Assembly (NCBI GenBank): GCA_902576115.1
Contig: CACGUE010000004.1
Coordinates: 1 to 64,000 of the forward strand
Length of the DNA: 64,000 bases
From: an uncultured Pelagibacteraceae bacterium
GTDB lineage: Bacteria > Pseudomonadota > Alphaproteobacteria > Pelagibacterales > Pelagibacteraceae
Direction: 5' to 3'
Part shown: positions 40,834 through 50,996 of the stretch, piece by piece
How positions within the stretch are numbered: the first letter of the stretch is position 1
How the letters are laid out: every line of letters begins with the position of its first letter
Program-made: the position numbers and the translations under genes
The notes under the pieces: generated by a model
What the model saw: only the letters and a program-made list of their open reading frames with translations
Told to the model about the DNA's origin: nothing
Databases searched by the model: none

Positions 40834-43407
40834 ATGGAATTTAAAAAAATCCAATTAAATGGATTTAAGTCTTTTGCCGAAAAAACAAATTTCCTTATTG
40901 AAGAAGGTTTGACTGGGATAGTTGGTCCAAACGGTTGTGGTAAATCAAATATAGTGGAGTCATTGCGATGGTGTATGGGTGAGACATCAGCAAAAAGTAT
41001 GAGAGGTTCAGGAATGGAGGATGTTATATTTTCCGGAACTTCAAACAAACCATCTAAAAATATTGCAGAAGTTTTAGTGAGTTTATCAAATGATAATAAA
41101 GATGGTCCTTTACAATATAATGAGCTCGATGAAATTGAAATAAGAAGAAAAATAGAAAAAGATAAAGGCTCAAAATTTTATATAAATGGCAAAGAAGTTA
41201 GAGCTAAAGATGCTCAGATGTTTTTTGCAGATTTATCAACAGGTGCTCATTCACCTTCGATTATTAGTCAAGGTAGAATTGGAGCATTGGTCACAGCAAA
41301 ACCTTCTGATCGAAGAGCTATCTTAGAAGAAGCAGCTGGTATAGCAGGTTTACATGTTAGAAGACACGAAGCAGAATTAAGATTAGGCGCGGCTGAAAAT
41401 AATTTAAAAAGGGCAGATGAATTAAGAAGACAACAGGAAAGACAATTAGCAAATTTGCAAAAGCAAGCTGAAGAGGCTGCAAAATACAAATCTATTTCAG
41501 AAGAAATAAAAAAAGTTGAGGCAGGTTTATATTATTTACGTCTTTTAGAAATTGATAATGAAATTAAAGTAGAAAACGAGATCAATAATGAGGCTGATGA
41601 TCAAGTTAAGTCCTTCAATGATAAATTAGAGGATTTAAGCATGAAAATTATTGAAAAGAATAAAAATGTAAATCCTATAAGAGAAAAAAATCAAGAAAAC
41701 TTGTCAAAAATACAAAGATTAAATTTAGAGTTAAAGAGCTTAGATGAGGAAAAAGACAGGGTTAATGATGAAATACAATCAATTAGAAAGGCTTTAAGTG
41801 TAATAGATGAGGATATTGTTAGAGAAAAAAGCATAATCATTGATGCAAACTCTAATGAAAAAAGACTTAGAGAAGAAAAAGAAAATTTAATTACAGTTGA
41901 CTCCAAATATTATGAAACTGAAAAACTGTCTGGTTTAGATTTGGTAAATGCAAAAAGTAAATTAAAAGATGAGCAAGATAAATTAGAGAGAATACTTGAA
42001 AATTTAAATCTTGATACTCTAAAAAAGAACTCAGAAACTATTGATTTAGCAAATGAGCAATTAGAAAAAGCAAAAGAAATGCTATCAGAAAACAATATCA
42101 ATGGTGCAACTAATTTAATAGATGAATGCAAAATAAATCTTTCATTTTTAAAAATGAAAATTAATGAAATGCATGACAACGATTTAGCGATAACAGTAAC
42201 TAAGAAAAACGAAGAAATCAAAAGTCTACAAGAAGAATACGCTGAAGCATTTAGTACAAATCAAAACATCAAAAAAGAATCAATTAAGAGAAGTGAAAGA
42301 ATTAAAATAATTGATCAAGAAATAGAAAGTTGGAAAAACTTATTGGTAAATTCTGAAAAAATGATTAATGAATTAAATAGTAGAAAAGATACTCAACAAA
42401 AAAAATTAGATAGCCTAGAAAAACAACCTCAAACACAAGCTGAAAGAAAAGGACAAATATCTGAAAGTTTAAGAATTTCTGAAAAAGAAAAAAGTGATAA
42501 TGAAATATTAATAGATGAACTAGATAAAGAGATTAACGAATTGAGAAGCAATCTTAATACAACAAAGGAAGAGTCTATTGAAATAAGAGAACGAAAAGCA
42601 AGCTCTGGAGCAACAATCGATGGTTTGAATAAAAGAAGAAATGATTTGTTAGAAAGAGTATCAACAGAACTTAATTTAAAAGAAGAGGAGATACTTAATT
42701 TTTCAAATTTAAAAGATGCATCTGAATATCCAGATACAGTAACACAAGAGGAATTGCTTGATGAAAAAAAAAGAGAAAGAGAAAAATTAGGCTCAGTTAA
42801 CTTAAGAGCAGACGAAGAGACTTCAAAATATGAAGATGAAATTAAGAAAATGGAAAAAGATAGACAAGATTTAGTAACTGCAATTATAAAGTTAAAAGAA
42901 AGTATTACTGAACTTAATCAGAAAGGTAGGGAAAGACTTCTAGATGCTTTTGAAAAAGTGAATAGAAAGTTCAATGAAGTTTATACCAAACTATTTAATG
43001 GAGGTAGTGCAAAACTAGAACTAGTAGACTCTGATGATCCTTTAGATGCAGGATTAGAAATGTTGGTAAGTCCTCCAGGAAAAAGATTGCAATCAATAAC
43101 TTTATTATCTGGAGGTGAACAAGCCCTTACTGCTTTATCTTTAATCTTTGCAGTGTTTCTTACTAATCCAGCTCCAATATGTGTTCTCGATGAAGTAGAC
43201 GCACCTCTAGATGATGCGAATGTAACAAGATTTTGCAATCTTTTGACGGAACTAACTAAAATTACATCTACAAGATTTATTATTGTAACTCACCACGCTC
43301 TAACCATGTCTAAAATGGACAGACTATACGGCGTAACAATGCCAGAAAAAGGAATTAGCCAACTAGTTGCTGTAGATCTTCAAAAAGCAGAGAGTATGGT
43401 TGCTTAA
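40834..43407 (+). CDS. smc: Chromosome segregation SMC ATPase (short form, 857 aa)
   Basis: Walker A GPNGCGKSNIVESLRWCMGE; signature LLSGGEQALTALSLIFAVF; Walker B ICVLDEVDAPLDDANV. Confidence 0.95.
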   Translation: MEFKKIQLNGFKSFAEKTNFLIEEGLTGIVGPNGCGKSNIVESLRWCMGETSAKSMRGSGMEDVIFSGTSNKPSKNIAEVLVSLSNDNKDGPLQYNELDEIEIRRKIEKDKGSKFYINGKEVRAKDAQMFFADLSTGAHSPSIISQGRIGALVTAKPSDRRAILEEAAGIAGLHVRRHEAELRLGAAENNLKRADELRRQQERQLANLQKQAEEAAKYKSISEEIKKVEAGLYYLRLLEIDNEIKVENEINNEADDQVKSFNDKLEDLSMKIIEKNKNVNPIREKNQENLSKIQRLNLELKSLDEEKDRVNDEIQSIRKALSVIDEDIVREKSIIIDANSNEKRLREEKENLITVDSKYYETEKLSGLDLVNAKSKLKDEQDKLERILENLNLDTLKKNSETIDLANEQLEKAKEMLSENNINGATNLIDECKINLSFLKMKINEMHDNDLAITVTKKNEEIKSLQEEYAEAFSTNQNIKKESIKRSERIKIIDQEIESWKNLLVNSEKMINELNSRKDTQQKKLDSLEKQPQTQAERKGQISESLRISEKEKSDNEILIDELDKEINELRSNLNTTKEESIEIRERKASSGATIDGLNKRRNDLLERVSTELNLKEEEILNFSNLKDASEYPDTVTQEELLDEKKREREKLGSVNLRADEETSKYEDEIKKMEKDRQDLVTAIIKLKESITELNQKGRERLLDAFEKVNRKFNEVYTKLFNGGSAKLELVDSDDPLDAGLEMLVSPPGKRLQSITLLSGGEQALTALSLIFAVFLTNPAPICVLDEVDAPLDDANVTRFCNLLTELTKITSTRFIIVTHHALTMSKMDRLYGVTMPEKGISQLVAVDLQKAESMVA

Positions 43408-43409
43408 TA

Positions 43410-43685
43410 ATGGATGAAGACCAGTTTAAAACTCGCCTAAAAATTGCAAAAAATAAAACCGATAAAGACAAAAAATCTGAAAAGGAGAATAAAGGCTCAA
43501 GTATGGGATCAGCCTTCAAAATGAGCACGGAATTGGTATCTGCAGTGGCTGTTGGGACAATTATTGGGTTTATTTTAGACAATTGGTTTGGTACTAAACC
43601 TTGGTTAATTTTAATATTTTTTTTTATTGGTGTAGTAGCTGGAATTATGAACGTTATTAGATCAGCAAAAAAAATGCAAAAATAG
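43410..43685 (+). CDS. atpI: ATP synthase protein I (AtpI/AtpZ-like)
   Basis: Small two-TM protein immediately upstream of atpB. Confidence 0.8.
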   Translation: MDEDQFKTRLKIAKNKTDKDKKSEKENKGSSMGSAFKMSTELVSAVAVGTIIGFILDNWFGTKPWLILIFFFIGVVAGIMNVIRSAKKMQK

Positions 43686-43692
43686 TAGGCAA

Positions 43693-44424
43693 ATGGCAGC
43701 AAATCCAATGTACCAATTCAACGTTTACCGAATTGGTCCAGAAATTAAAATAAATAACATAGATATTTCTTTCACAAACGCGAGTTTGTTTATGGTCATA
43801 AGTTCACTAGCAATATTAATTATTTTTAATTTAGGCACGAAGAGATCTATCATACCAAATAAAATTCAATTACTTGCGGAACTCAGTTACTCTTTTATTT
43901 CAAAAATGATAAGTGATACAGCTGGATCGAAAGCTAAGCCTTACTTTTCTTTCATATTTTCTTTATTTATGTTTGTTTTATTTTGTAACATGTTTGGGAT
44001 GATACCATACTCTTTTACTGTCACTAGCCACATCATTGTAACTTTTGTATTAGCAGCATTTATATTTATAGGAGTAACAATAATTGGATTTATTAAACAT
44101 GGACTTGGATACTTAAAACTTTTTGTGCCAAGTGGAGTTCCAATGGTTTTATTGCCATTAATAGTTGTTATAGAAATAATTTCATACTTAAGTAGACCAA
44201 TTAGTTTATCAGTTAGATTGTTTGCAAATATGATGGCAGGCCATACGATGATGAAAGTTTTTGGAGGTTTCGTAGTTAGCTTAGGAATTGTTGGGGGCTG
44301 GCTACCGCTAGGTTTTTCAGTTGCATTAACAGGTTTGGAGATATTAGTTGCTTTTCTTCAAGCATATGTATTTGCAATTTTAACATGTATCTATTTGAAT
44401 GATGCATTAAATTTACACCATTAA
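43693..44424 (+). CDS. atpB: F0F1 ATP synthase subunit a
   Basis: SVRLFANMMAGHTMMKVF; ALTGLEILVAFLQAYVFAILTCIYLNDA. Confidence 0.97.
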   Translation: MAANPMYQFNVYRIGPEIKINNIDISFTNASLFMVISSLAILIIFNLGTKRSIIPNKIQLLAELSYSFISKMISDTAGSKAKPYFSFIFSLFMFVLFCNMFGMIPYSFTVTSHIIVTFVLAAFIFIGVTIIGFIKHGLGYLKLFVPSGVPMVLLPLIVVIEIISYLSRPISLSVRLFANMMAGHTMMKVFGGFVVSLGIVGGWLPLGFSVALTGLEILVAFLQAYVFAILTCIYLNDALNLHH

Positions 44425-44431
44425 TTAACAT

Positions 44432-44438
44432 AAGGAGG
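44432..44438 (+). promoter_or_regulatory. Strong Shine-Dalgarno (AAGGAGG) for atpE
   Basis: TAAGGAGGATATAATG; 5-nt spacing to the start codon. Confidence 0.7.
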
Positions 44439-44443
44439 ATATA

Positions 44444-44671
44444 ATGGAATTAGAAGCAGCAAAAATGATAGGAGCAGGACTAGCAGCAATTGCGCTTGCA
44501 GGTGCAGGAGTTGGAATTGGGATAATTTTTGGAAATTATCTTTCAGGTGCAATGAGAAATCCATCCGCAGCTCAAAAGCAGTTTCCAAACTTGCTATTAG
44601 GCTTTGCATTAGCGGAAGCGACTGGTTTATTTGGATTAGTTGTTGCATTAATTATTCTTTTCGCGTTTTAA
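44444..44671 (+). CDS. atpE: F0F1 ATP synthase subunit c
   Basis: 75 aa; GAGLAAIALAGAGVGIGIIFGNY...FALAEATGLFGLVVALIILF. Confidence 0.97.
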   Translation: MELEAAKMIGAGLAAIALAGAGVGIGIIFGNYLSGAMRNPSAAQKQFPNLLLGFALAEATGLFGLVVALIILFAF

Positions 44672-44676
44672 TTAAG

Positions 44677-45264
44677 TTGAAAAAGATAATTTTTCAATTT
44701 CTAGCTTTAAGTCTTATCTTTACTTATAGCGCTCAAAGCGCTGAGAGTGGAGGTATGCCACAGCTTAATCCCGAGTTTTGGATATCTCAAATTTTTTGGT
44801 TAGTACTTACTTTTGGATTATTGTTTATAGTTTTATCTAAGTTCATACTACCAAAGATTAGTAACAATCTTGAAACCAGAAAATCACAAATCTTAGAGAA
44901 TATCGAAACTGCAGACAAGCAACGGGAAGAAACTGAAAAAAAAGTCAAAGAATTTGATAAAATTATCAATGATACAAAAGTCGAAGCAAAAAACTTCTTT
45001 AATAGTGAAAGACAAAAAGTTTTAGACGATATAAACAATAAAAGATTATCTTTAGAAAAGGATATCGAAAAAGAAATAATAAAAGCTGAAGAAGAAATAG
45101 ACCAATTAAAAAAAACTTCTCAAGAGAAAATTACTAAAATTGCAATTGAGACATCCTCCGATCTAGTTAAACAATTAATTGGTGAAGACATAAATAAAAG
45201 TAGTCTTTCAGCCATAGTCGAAGATCTTTCTAAAAAAGAAATGGAAAAACATAATGGCATTTGA
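44677..45264 (+). CDS. F0F1 ATP synthase subunit b' (AtpF-type)
   Basis: ATPase b/b' architecture: N-terminal TM plus long helix; tandem with the second b-type subunit. Confidence 0.9.
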   Translation: MKKIIFQFLALSLIFTYSAQSAESGGMPQLNPEFWISQIFWLVLTFGLLFIVLSKFILPKISNNLETRKSQILENIETADKQREETEKKVKEFDKIINDTKVEAKNFFNSERQKVLDDINNKRLSLEKDIEKEIIKAEEEIDQLKKTSQEKITKIAIETSSDLVKQLIGEDINKSSLSAIVEDLSKKEMEKHNGI

Positions 45265-45751
45265 TGCAACATTTTGGGTAGCAGTATCTTTTGTAATATT
45301 TTTTGGAGCGCTAATTTATTTAAAAGTTCCACAAAATGTTAATAATTTATTAAGCAAAATGATTACTGATATCAAAAATGAAATTGATGAAAGTGAAAAA
45401 CTAAGAGCTCAATCTAAAAGACTATTGGATGAGGCGCAAAAGAAGCTAGATACTGCAAAAATTGAGAGTGAAAAGATTATGCAGCAATCAAAAGATGAAA
45501 CTGAAAGATTTGTAATTGAAATGAATGATAAATTTCATAAATCAGCTGAACTCAAGAAAAGTCTAGCAAAAACTAAAGTCTCTCAAATGAAGGATAATGC
45601 CATTAAAGAAATTAAAGATACGTCAATTAATATTGCCGTAGAATCTGTAAAAAAAATTATTACTACGTCTGTTGATAAGTCTAAACTTGACAACTTGTTT
45701 AATAAAAATCTTGAAGAAACAAAGACAGAATTAAAGAAAATCAGTTCTTAA
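45254..45751 (+). CDS. atpF: F0F1 ATP synthase subunit b
   Basis: DATFWVAVSFVIFFGALIYLKVPQNV plus amphipathic helix; overlaps the preceding b'. Confidence 0.92.
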   Translation: MAFDATFWVAVSFVIFFGALIYLKVPQNVNNLLSKMITDIKNEIDESEKLRAQSKRLLDEAQKKLDTAKIESEKIMQQSKDETERFVIEMNDKFHKSAELKKSLAKTKVSQMKDNAIKEIKDTSINIAVESVKKIITTSVDKSKLDNLFNKNLEETKTELKKISS

Positions 45752-45799
45752 ACTAAGATAGTTTATCAAATTTTATAAAAATAATGTAAATTAAGAAAT

Positions 45800-47257
45800 A
45801 TGAATTCCATTATAATTGGATCAGGTTTTGGTGGTATGGCGGCAGCTCTTAGACTTCGAGCAAAAGGTCATAAAGTTACTTTAATTGAAAAACAAAAAGA
45901 TTTAGGTGGAAGAGCGAGAGTATTTAAAAGTAATGGGTTTACTTATGATGGTGGACCAACTGTAATAACCGCTCCTTATTTAATTTATGAAATTTTTAAA
46001 CTTTTTAATAAAAATCCAGATGATTATATAAAAATAAAAGATTTAGATACTTGGTACAGATTTGTTTTCGAAGATGGAAGCCATTTTGATTATTCAGCTG
46101 ATGAAAAGAAAATGGAAGAACAGATTTCAATAATTAATCATAAAGATGTTGTGGGTTACAGAAATTTACTTAAATTTACAAAAAAAATATTTGATAAGGG
46201 TTATTCAGAATTATCAGATGTGCCATTTGATAAACCTTCATTTATGTTTAAGCAAATTCCTGCGTTGCTAAGTTTAAAAAGCTATAAATCTGTTTATTCT
46301 TTGGTTAGTGGTTTTATTGAAAATGAAAAACTAAGAAGGCTATTTAGTATGCACCCATTATTGGTGGGCGGGAACCCTTTTACCACAACCTCTATATATG
46401 GATTAATTTTGTATTTAGAAAAAAAATGGGGAATTCATTATTCTATGGGTGGAACGGGACAAATCATAAAAGGTTTTGAGAAATTGATGTTAGAAGAAGA
46501 TGTTACAATTATTAAAGGTAAAGAAGTTAAAAACCTGCTTACAGAAAATAAAAGAGTTGTCGGGGTTGTGACAAGTGAAGATGAGGAAATTAAAGCAAAT
46601 AACGTAGTTTGTAATGCAGATCCTCCAGGTGTTTATTCAAAAATGCTAAATAATCAAAAATATAACACCCTATTTAATTGGAAGATAAATAGAATGGAAT
46701 ATTCAATGGGATTGTTTGTTTATTATTTTGGAACGAAGAAAAAATATGAAAATGTTGAACATCATACTATAAAGTTTGGCGATAAGTACAAAGAACACTT
46801 GGATGATATATTTGTAAACAAAAAATTAAATAACGATATAAGCTATTATCTGCATAGACCTACCGCAACAGATTCAAGTATGGCACCAAAAGACCATGAT
46901 TGCTTTTATGTATTAGTGCCTGTACCTAATAATAAATCAGGAATAAACTGGTCAATCGAAGGAGAGAATCTAAAAAAACTTGTGATAGATAAAATGGAAA
47001 AAAGTTTATTACCTAACTTAAGAGAAAATATTGTAGATGATTTTTATTTAACTCCTGATTATTTTGAGAATGAATTAAACACAAAATACGGCTCTGGTTT
47101 TTCAATTCAGCCGAAATTTTCTCAATCAGCATACTTTAGATTTCATAATAAATCTGAGGTTTATGACGGTTTATATTTTGTTGGAGCGGGCACTCATCCT
47201 GGAGCTGGTGTTCCAGGGGTCCTATCATCCGCAAAGGTCTTAGATAAAATTTTGTAA
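45800..47257 (+). CDS. crtI: Phytoene desaturase
   Basis: IIGSGFGGMAAALRLRAKGHKVTLIEKQKDLGGRA; C-terminal YFVGAGTHPGAGVPGVLSSAKV. Confidence 0.95.
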   Translation: MNSIIIGSGFGGMAAALRLRAKGHKVTLIEKQKDLGGRARVFKSNGFTYDGGPTVITAPYLIYEIFKLFNKNPDDYIKIKDLDTWYRFVFEDGSHFDYSADEKKMEEQISIINHKDVVGYRNLLKFTKKIFDKGYSELSDVPFDKPSFMFKQIPALLSLKSYKSVYSLVSGFIENEKLRRLFSMHPLLVGGNPFTTTSIYGLILYLEKKWGIHYSMGGTGQIIKGFEKLMLEEDVTIIKGKEVKNLLTENKRVVGVVTSEDEEIKANNVVCNADPPGVYSKMLNNQKYNTLFNWKINRMEYSMGLFVYYFGTKKKYENVEHHTIKFGDKYKEHLDDIFVNKKLNNDISYYLHRPTATDSSMAPKDHDCFYVLVPVPNNKSGINWSIEGENLKKLVIDKMEKSLLPNLRENIVDDFYLTPDYFENELNTKYGSGFSIQPKFSQSAYFRFHNKSEVYDGLYFVGAGTHPGAGVPGVLSSAKVLDKIL

Positions 47258-48108
47258 TGAATGAACAAAATTATTTGTCGATATACGCTAAATCTTTTAA
47301 TTGGGCAGGTTTCTTTTTGCCAAAACAAGTCTACTCTGATTGCTCTAATTTGTACGATTTTTGCAGATACATAGACAATTTAGCAGATGAAAAAGGTGAT
47401 CTTGATACGAAATTAAAAAATTTCAATACTTTCAAAGAAGATTTCAAATTAAAAAATGAAAATAACCAAATAATTAAAAATATGTGGGCTTTAATAAATA
47501 AATTTGGAATATCCCAAAAAATAATTGATGATTTATTCGATGGCGTCGAGGCTGATATAAAATCAAAAGTAGAAATAAACACTGACAAAGATCTATATGT
47601 TTATTCATATAGAGTGGCTGGAACAGTTGGATTAATGATGGCAAAAATTTTAAATGTCAAAGAAAGATCAGCACTTTTAGGAGCGATTGACTTAGGTATT
47701 GCAATGCAATTAACAAATATTTCAAGAGATGTTATTGAAGATGAAAGCAATAATAGGTTTTATATAAAAAAGAATTTTGATGAAATTAAAAGAATTCTAA
47801 AAATCGCTGACAAATTTTATAATAATTCTTTTATATCAATTAAAAAAATTCCATTCTTTTTAAGATTTTCGATTTTGGTTGCAAGACGAGTATATAGACA
47901 AATTGGAAATGAAATCTTAAAAAAAGGAAACTTAGAAAATTATAATAAATCAGGAAAAATTTATGTAAACAATTTGGGAAAAGTCTTACATACAGTGCTA
48001 TCTATTGGTGATTTAATTAAATTATATTTTGTAAAAGAAGATAAAAAACTTACAATAAAAGAGCATGAGATAATAATGCAAGATATTGAGTATAATGAAA
48101 GATTTTGA
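47257..48108 (+). CDS. crtB: Phytoene synthase
   Basis: YDFCRYIDNLADE; GIAMQLTNISRDVIEDESNNRFYI. Confidence 0.94.
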   Translation: MNEQNYLSIYAKSFNWAGFFLPKQVYSDCSNLYDFCRYIDNLADEKGDLDTKLKNFNTFKEDFKLKNENNQIIKNMWALINKFGISQKIIDDLFDGVEADIKSKVEINTDKDLYVYSYRVAGTVGLMMAKILNVKERSALLGAIDLGIAMQLTNISRDVIEDESNNRFYIKKNFDEIKRILKIADKFYNNSFISIKKIPFFLRFSILVARRVYRQIGNEILKKGNLENYNKSGKIYVNNLGKVLHTVLSIGDLIKLYFVKEDKKLTIKEHEIIMQDIEYNERF

Positions 48109-49162
48109 TTACATAATTATTGGAGGTGGCTGTGCAGGCTTAACATTGGCTTACGAGTTAGAGTATCACGATAAACTTAAAAATAAGACTTTAGCAATTA
48201 TTGAAAAAAGAGATGAATATAAAAGAGATAAAACTTGGTCATATTGGAAAACTGTGCCTCACAAGTTTGATGACTGTGTAAAAAAAAGATGGAAAGATTA
48301 TACAATCAATTTTAAAGGTAATGTTGAATATAAAGATTGCAAAGAAACTCCTTACGAAAGTATTGATAGTGGATTATTCTACAAAAAAATTTTAAATAAA
48401 ATCAATAAAAATCCTAATATTCAATTCTTTAAAGATATTAATGAAGTAAATACAGAAAACGCAATTTTATTTAACAGTTTGCCAAATCTTGAGAATAAAG
48501 ATTCTAGTTTATGGCAACACTTTCAAGGTGTAGAGATTGAAACCGAAAAAGACTTTTTTGATGATCAAATAATGAATTTAATGGACTTTGATTGTGATCA
48601 AAAAAAAAGTGTTCATTTTTTCTATACACTACCCTATTCGAAAAAATCAGCTTTAATCGAAACTACATGGCTTTCAAAAATGGAAGATGATAGTGAAAAA
48701 GATTATGATAAACAAATTACTGATTACATTGAAAACACTTTAAAATTAAAAAAATATAAAATTAATTATAAAGAAGTTGGGGCTATACCATTATTTTATC
48801 CAAAATTTAAAAATGATAAAAATACGATTAATATTGGAACTGCTGGAGGTATGACGCGTTTGAGTACTGGCTATACTTTCCTAAATATTCAAGAACAAGC
48901 AGAATATATTACCCAAAACATTGATAAAATAACCCAAACTAGAGCTTTCAATATAAAAAATAAGTATAAGTTTTTAGATAATGTTTTTTTGAAAGTCCTA
49001 GCTGAAAAGCCAGAGATCATGCCAAATATTTTCTTCAAAATGTTTAGAAGCAAGTCAAAAACAGTAATAAATTTTCTTTCCAATAAAAGTAATATTTTCG
49101 AGGACTTATCCATTATATTAAAGATGCCAAAATGGATTTTTATTAAAGCTGTATTTAAATAA
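48095..49162 (+). CDS. crtY: Lycopene beta-cyclase (CrtY type); ORF open from 48086
   Basis: DYIIIGGGCAGLTLAYELE; FFYTLPYSKKSALIETTW; GTAGGMTRLSTGYTF. Confidence 0.92.
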   Translation: MKDFDYIIIGGGCAGLTLAYELEYHDKLKNKTLAIIEKRDEYKRDKTWSYWKTVPHKFDDCVKKRWKDYTINFKGNVEYKDCKETPYESIDSGLFYKKILNKINKNPNIQFFKDINEVNTENAILFNSLPNLENKDSSLWQHFQGVEIETEKDFFDDQIMNLMDFDCDQKKSVHFFYTLPYSKKSALIETTWLSKMEDDSEKDYDKQITDYIENTLKLKKYKINYKEVGAIPLFYPKFKNDKNTINIGTAGGMTRLSTGYTFLNIQEQAEYITQNIDKITQTRAFNIKNKYKFLDNVFLKVLAEKPEIMPNIFFKMFRSKSKTVINFLSNKSNIFEDLSIILKMPKWIFIKAVFK

Positions 49163-50055
49163 TGATCAACAAAATAAATTTTTTTCATTCTATTATTTTT
49201 TTTAATATCTGTATTTTTTTTTCTGCCTTTGAGGTATTAAGAGATAATTCATTTATACTTTTTAGTTTTTTTTTAATTCTTACAATTGGTATCTCTCACG
49301 GTGCGCTAGATCATGAAAAGGGTAAAAAACTTTTAAAAATTTATAAAATTAAAAAAACAGAAGTGTTCTATATAACTTATATAGGTATAGCTATTTTTGT
49401 TATTTTAATTTGGATTTTAAGTCCAATATTGTTGCTTTCACTTTTTTTAATAGTTGCAGCATATCATTTTGGCAAAGAGGATAGTGACTTTATCGAGACA
49501 AAAAATGTTAATTTTTTAGAAATTTTTTATTTTATTAAAGGATCATTAGTTATTTCAGCCCCCTTGCTATTTCATAAAGCTGAGACAATCGAAATTTTTA
49601 AAATGTTAAATTTTTCAATAGACGAAAATATTGTGGTTAATAATTTTTTAATTCTTCTAGTTATATTATCTGTGCTAAGTAATTTTGTTATATATAGAGG
49701 TAATAATAACGATTTAAGATCAATTCTTTTTTTAGATAGTTTTTCAATAATTATTTTAAACTATTTTTTTAACCCTATATTAGCTTTCACAATTTATTTC
49801 TGCTTTCTTCATTCTATAAGACACTCACTAAGTTTAATTAATGAAATAAATAAAAATTTGATGAAAGGATTTCCTATTTTTTTACGAAAAATTATTCCAC
49901 TTACAGTAATTACAGCAATAATTTATTTAATAGTTTTTTATTTTATTTCAGAAAAATTTGGTATAGATGAAAGTATTATTAAAATAATATTTGTTGGATT
50001 GGCTTCATTGACCTTTCCTCATATTTTACTTGAATTCATGGTAGAAAGAAAATGA
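49162..50055 (+). CDS. blh: Brp/Blh family beta-carotene 15,15'-dioxygenase
   Basis: Multi-TM; ISHGALDHEKGKK; AAYHFGKEDSDF; HSIRHSLSLI; HILLEFMVE. Confidence 0.88.
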   Translation: MINKINFFHSIIFFNICIFFSAFEVLRDNSFILFSFFLILTIGISHGALDHEKGKKLLKIYKIKKTEVFYITYIGIAIFVILIWILSPILLLSLFLIVAAYHFGKEDSDFIETKNVNFLEIFYFIKGSLVISAPLLFHKAETIEIFKMLNFSIDENIVVNNFLILLVILSVLSNFVIYRGNNNDLRSILFLDSFSIIILNYFFNPILAFTIYFCFLHSIRHSLSLINEINKNLMKGFPIFLRKIIPLTVITAIIYLIVFYFISEKFGIDESIIKIIFVGLASLTFPHILLEFMVERK

Positions 50056-50996
50056 GTAACAAAAATTTAAAAATTTATTTAGCTGCACCAAGAGGATTTT
50101 GTGCAGGAGTTGATAGAGCAATTGAGATTGTAAAAAAGAGTATAGATAAATTTGGTGCCCCTGTTTATGTAAGACACGAAATTGTTCATAACAAACATGT
50201 TGTAGAAGGGTTAAAGAAGATAGGTGCAATATTTGTAGAAGAATTAGATGAAATTAAAGATAAGTCTAGACCAGTAATATTCTCAGCCCATGGAGTTCCA
50301 AAATCTGTTCCAGAGGAAGCATCTAATTTAAATATGATGTTTGTAGATGCAACATGTCCTCTGGTATCAAAAGTCCATAGAGAGGCTGAAAACTTAAATA
50401 AACAAGGTCATCATATATTATTAATAGGACACAAAAACCATCCAGAAGTCATAGGAACTATGGGTCAATTACCAAAAGGTTCGATAGATTTGATTGAAAA
50501 TATTGAGGATGCAAATAAGTATGAAAATATCTCAAATAAACAGCTGTCCTTCATAACTCAAACAACACTTTCTGTAGATGATACTAAAGATATTATTGGA
50601 GCTCTAAAATCTAGGTTCCCAGATATTAAAGAGCCTAAAAAAGATGACATATGTTATGCAACAACAAATAGGCAATCAGCAGTTAAAGAAATAGCAGATA
50701 AATGTGATATGTTTTTTGTAATAGGAAGTAGAAATTCATCTAACTCTGTAAGATTAGTTGAGGTTGCTAAAAAATCTGGTTGCAATTCTGCTGAGTTAAT
50801 ACACTCAGAAAGTCCAGTGCCAATAGATAAAATTAAAGGATGTAATACAATTGGAATCTCCTCAGGTGCTTCAGCACCAGAAATACTTGTTGAAAAATTT
50901 ATAGCAGAATTAAAAGATCAATTTACAGTCAATATAGAAGAAGTTGAAATCATAAAGGAAGATATTACTTTTAAAATTCCTGGAAAATTAAACTAA
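50052..50996 (+). CDS. ispH: 4-hydroxy-3-methylbut-2-enyl diphosphate reductase
   Basis: APRGFCAGVDRAIEIV; VHNKHVVEGLKKIGAIF; VDATCPLVSKVH. Confidence 0.97.
   Translation: MSNKNLKIYLAAPRGFCAGVDRAIEIVKKSIDKFGAPVYVRHEIVHNKHVVEGLKKIGAIFVEELDEIKDKSRPVIFSAHGVPKSVPEEASNLNMMFVDATCPLVSKVHREAENLNKQGHHILLIGHKNHPEVIGTMGQLPKGSIDLIENIEDANKYENISNKQLSFITQTTLSVDDTKDIIGALKSRFPDIKEPKKDDICYATTNRQSAVKEIADKCDMFFVIGSRNSSNSVRLVEVAKKSGCNSAELIHSESPVPIDKIKGCNTIGISSGASAPEILVEKFIAELKDQFTVNIEEVEIIKEDITFKIPGKLN

Noticed and set aside
42981-43238. Antisense ORF in smc
   Set aside because: Shadow ORF opposite the conserved SMC C-terminal head.
43355-43708. 117-aa antisense ORF opposite atpI
   Set aside because: Hydrophobic shadow of the atpI membrane segments; no independent support.
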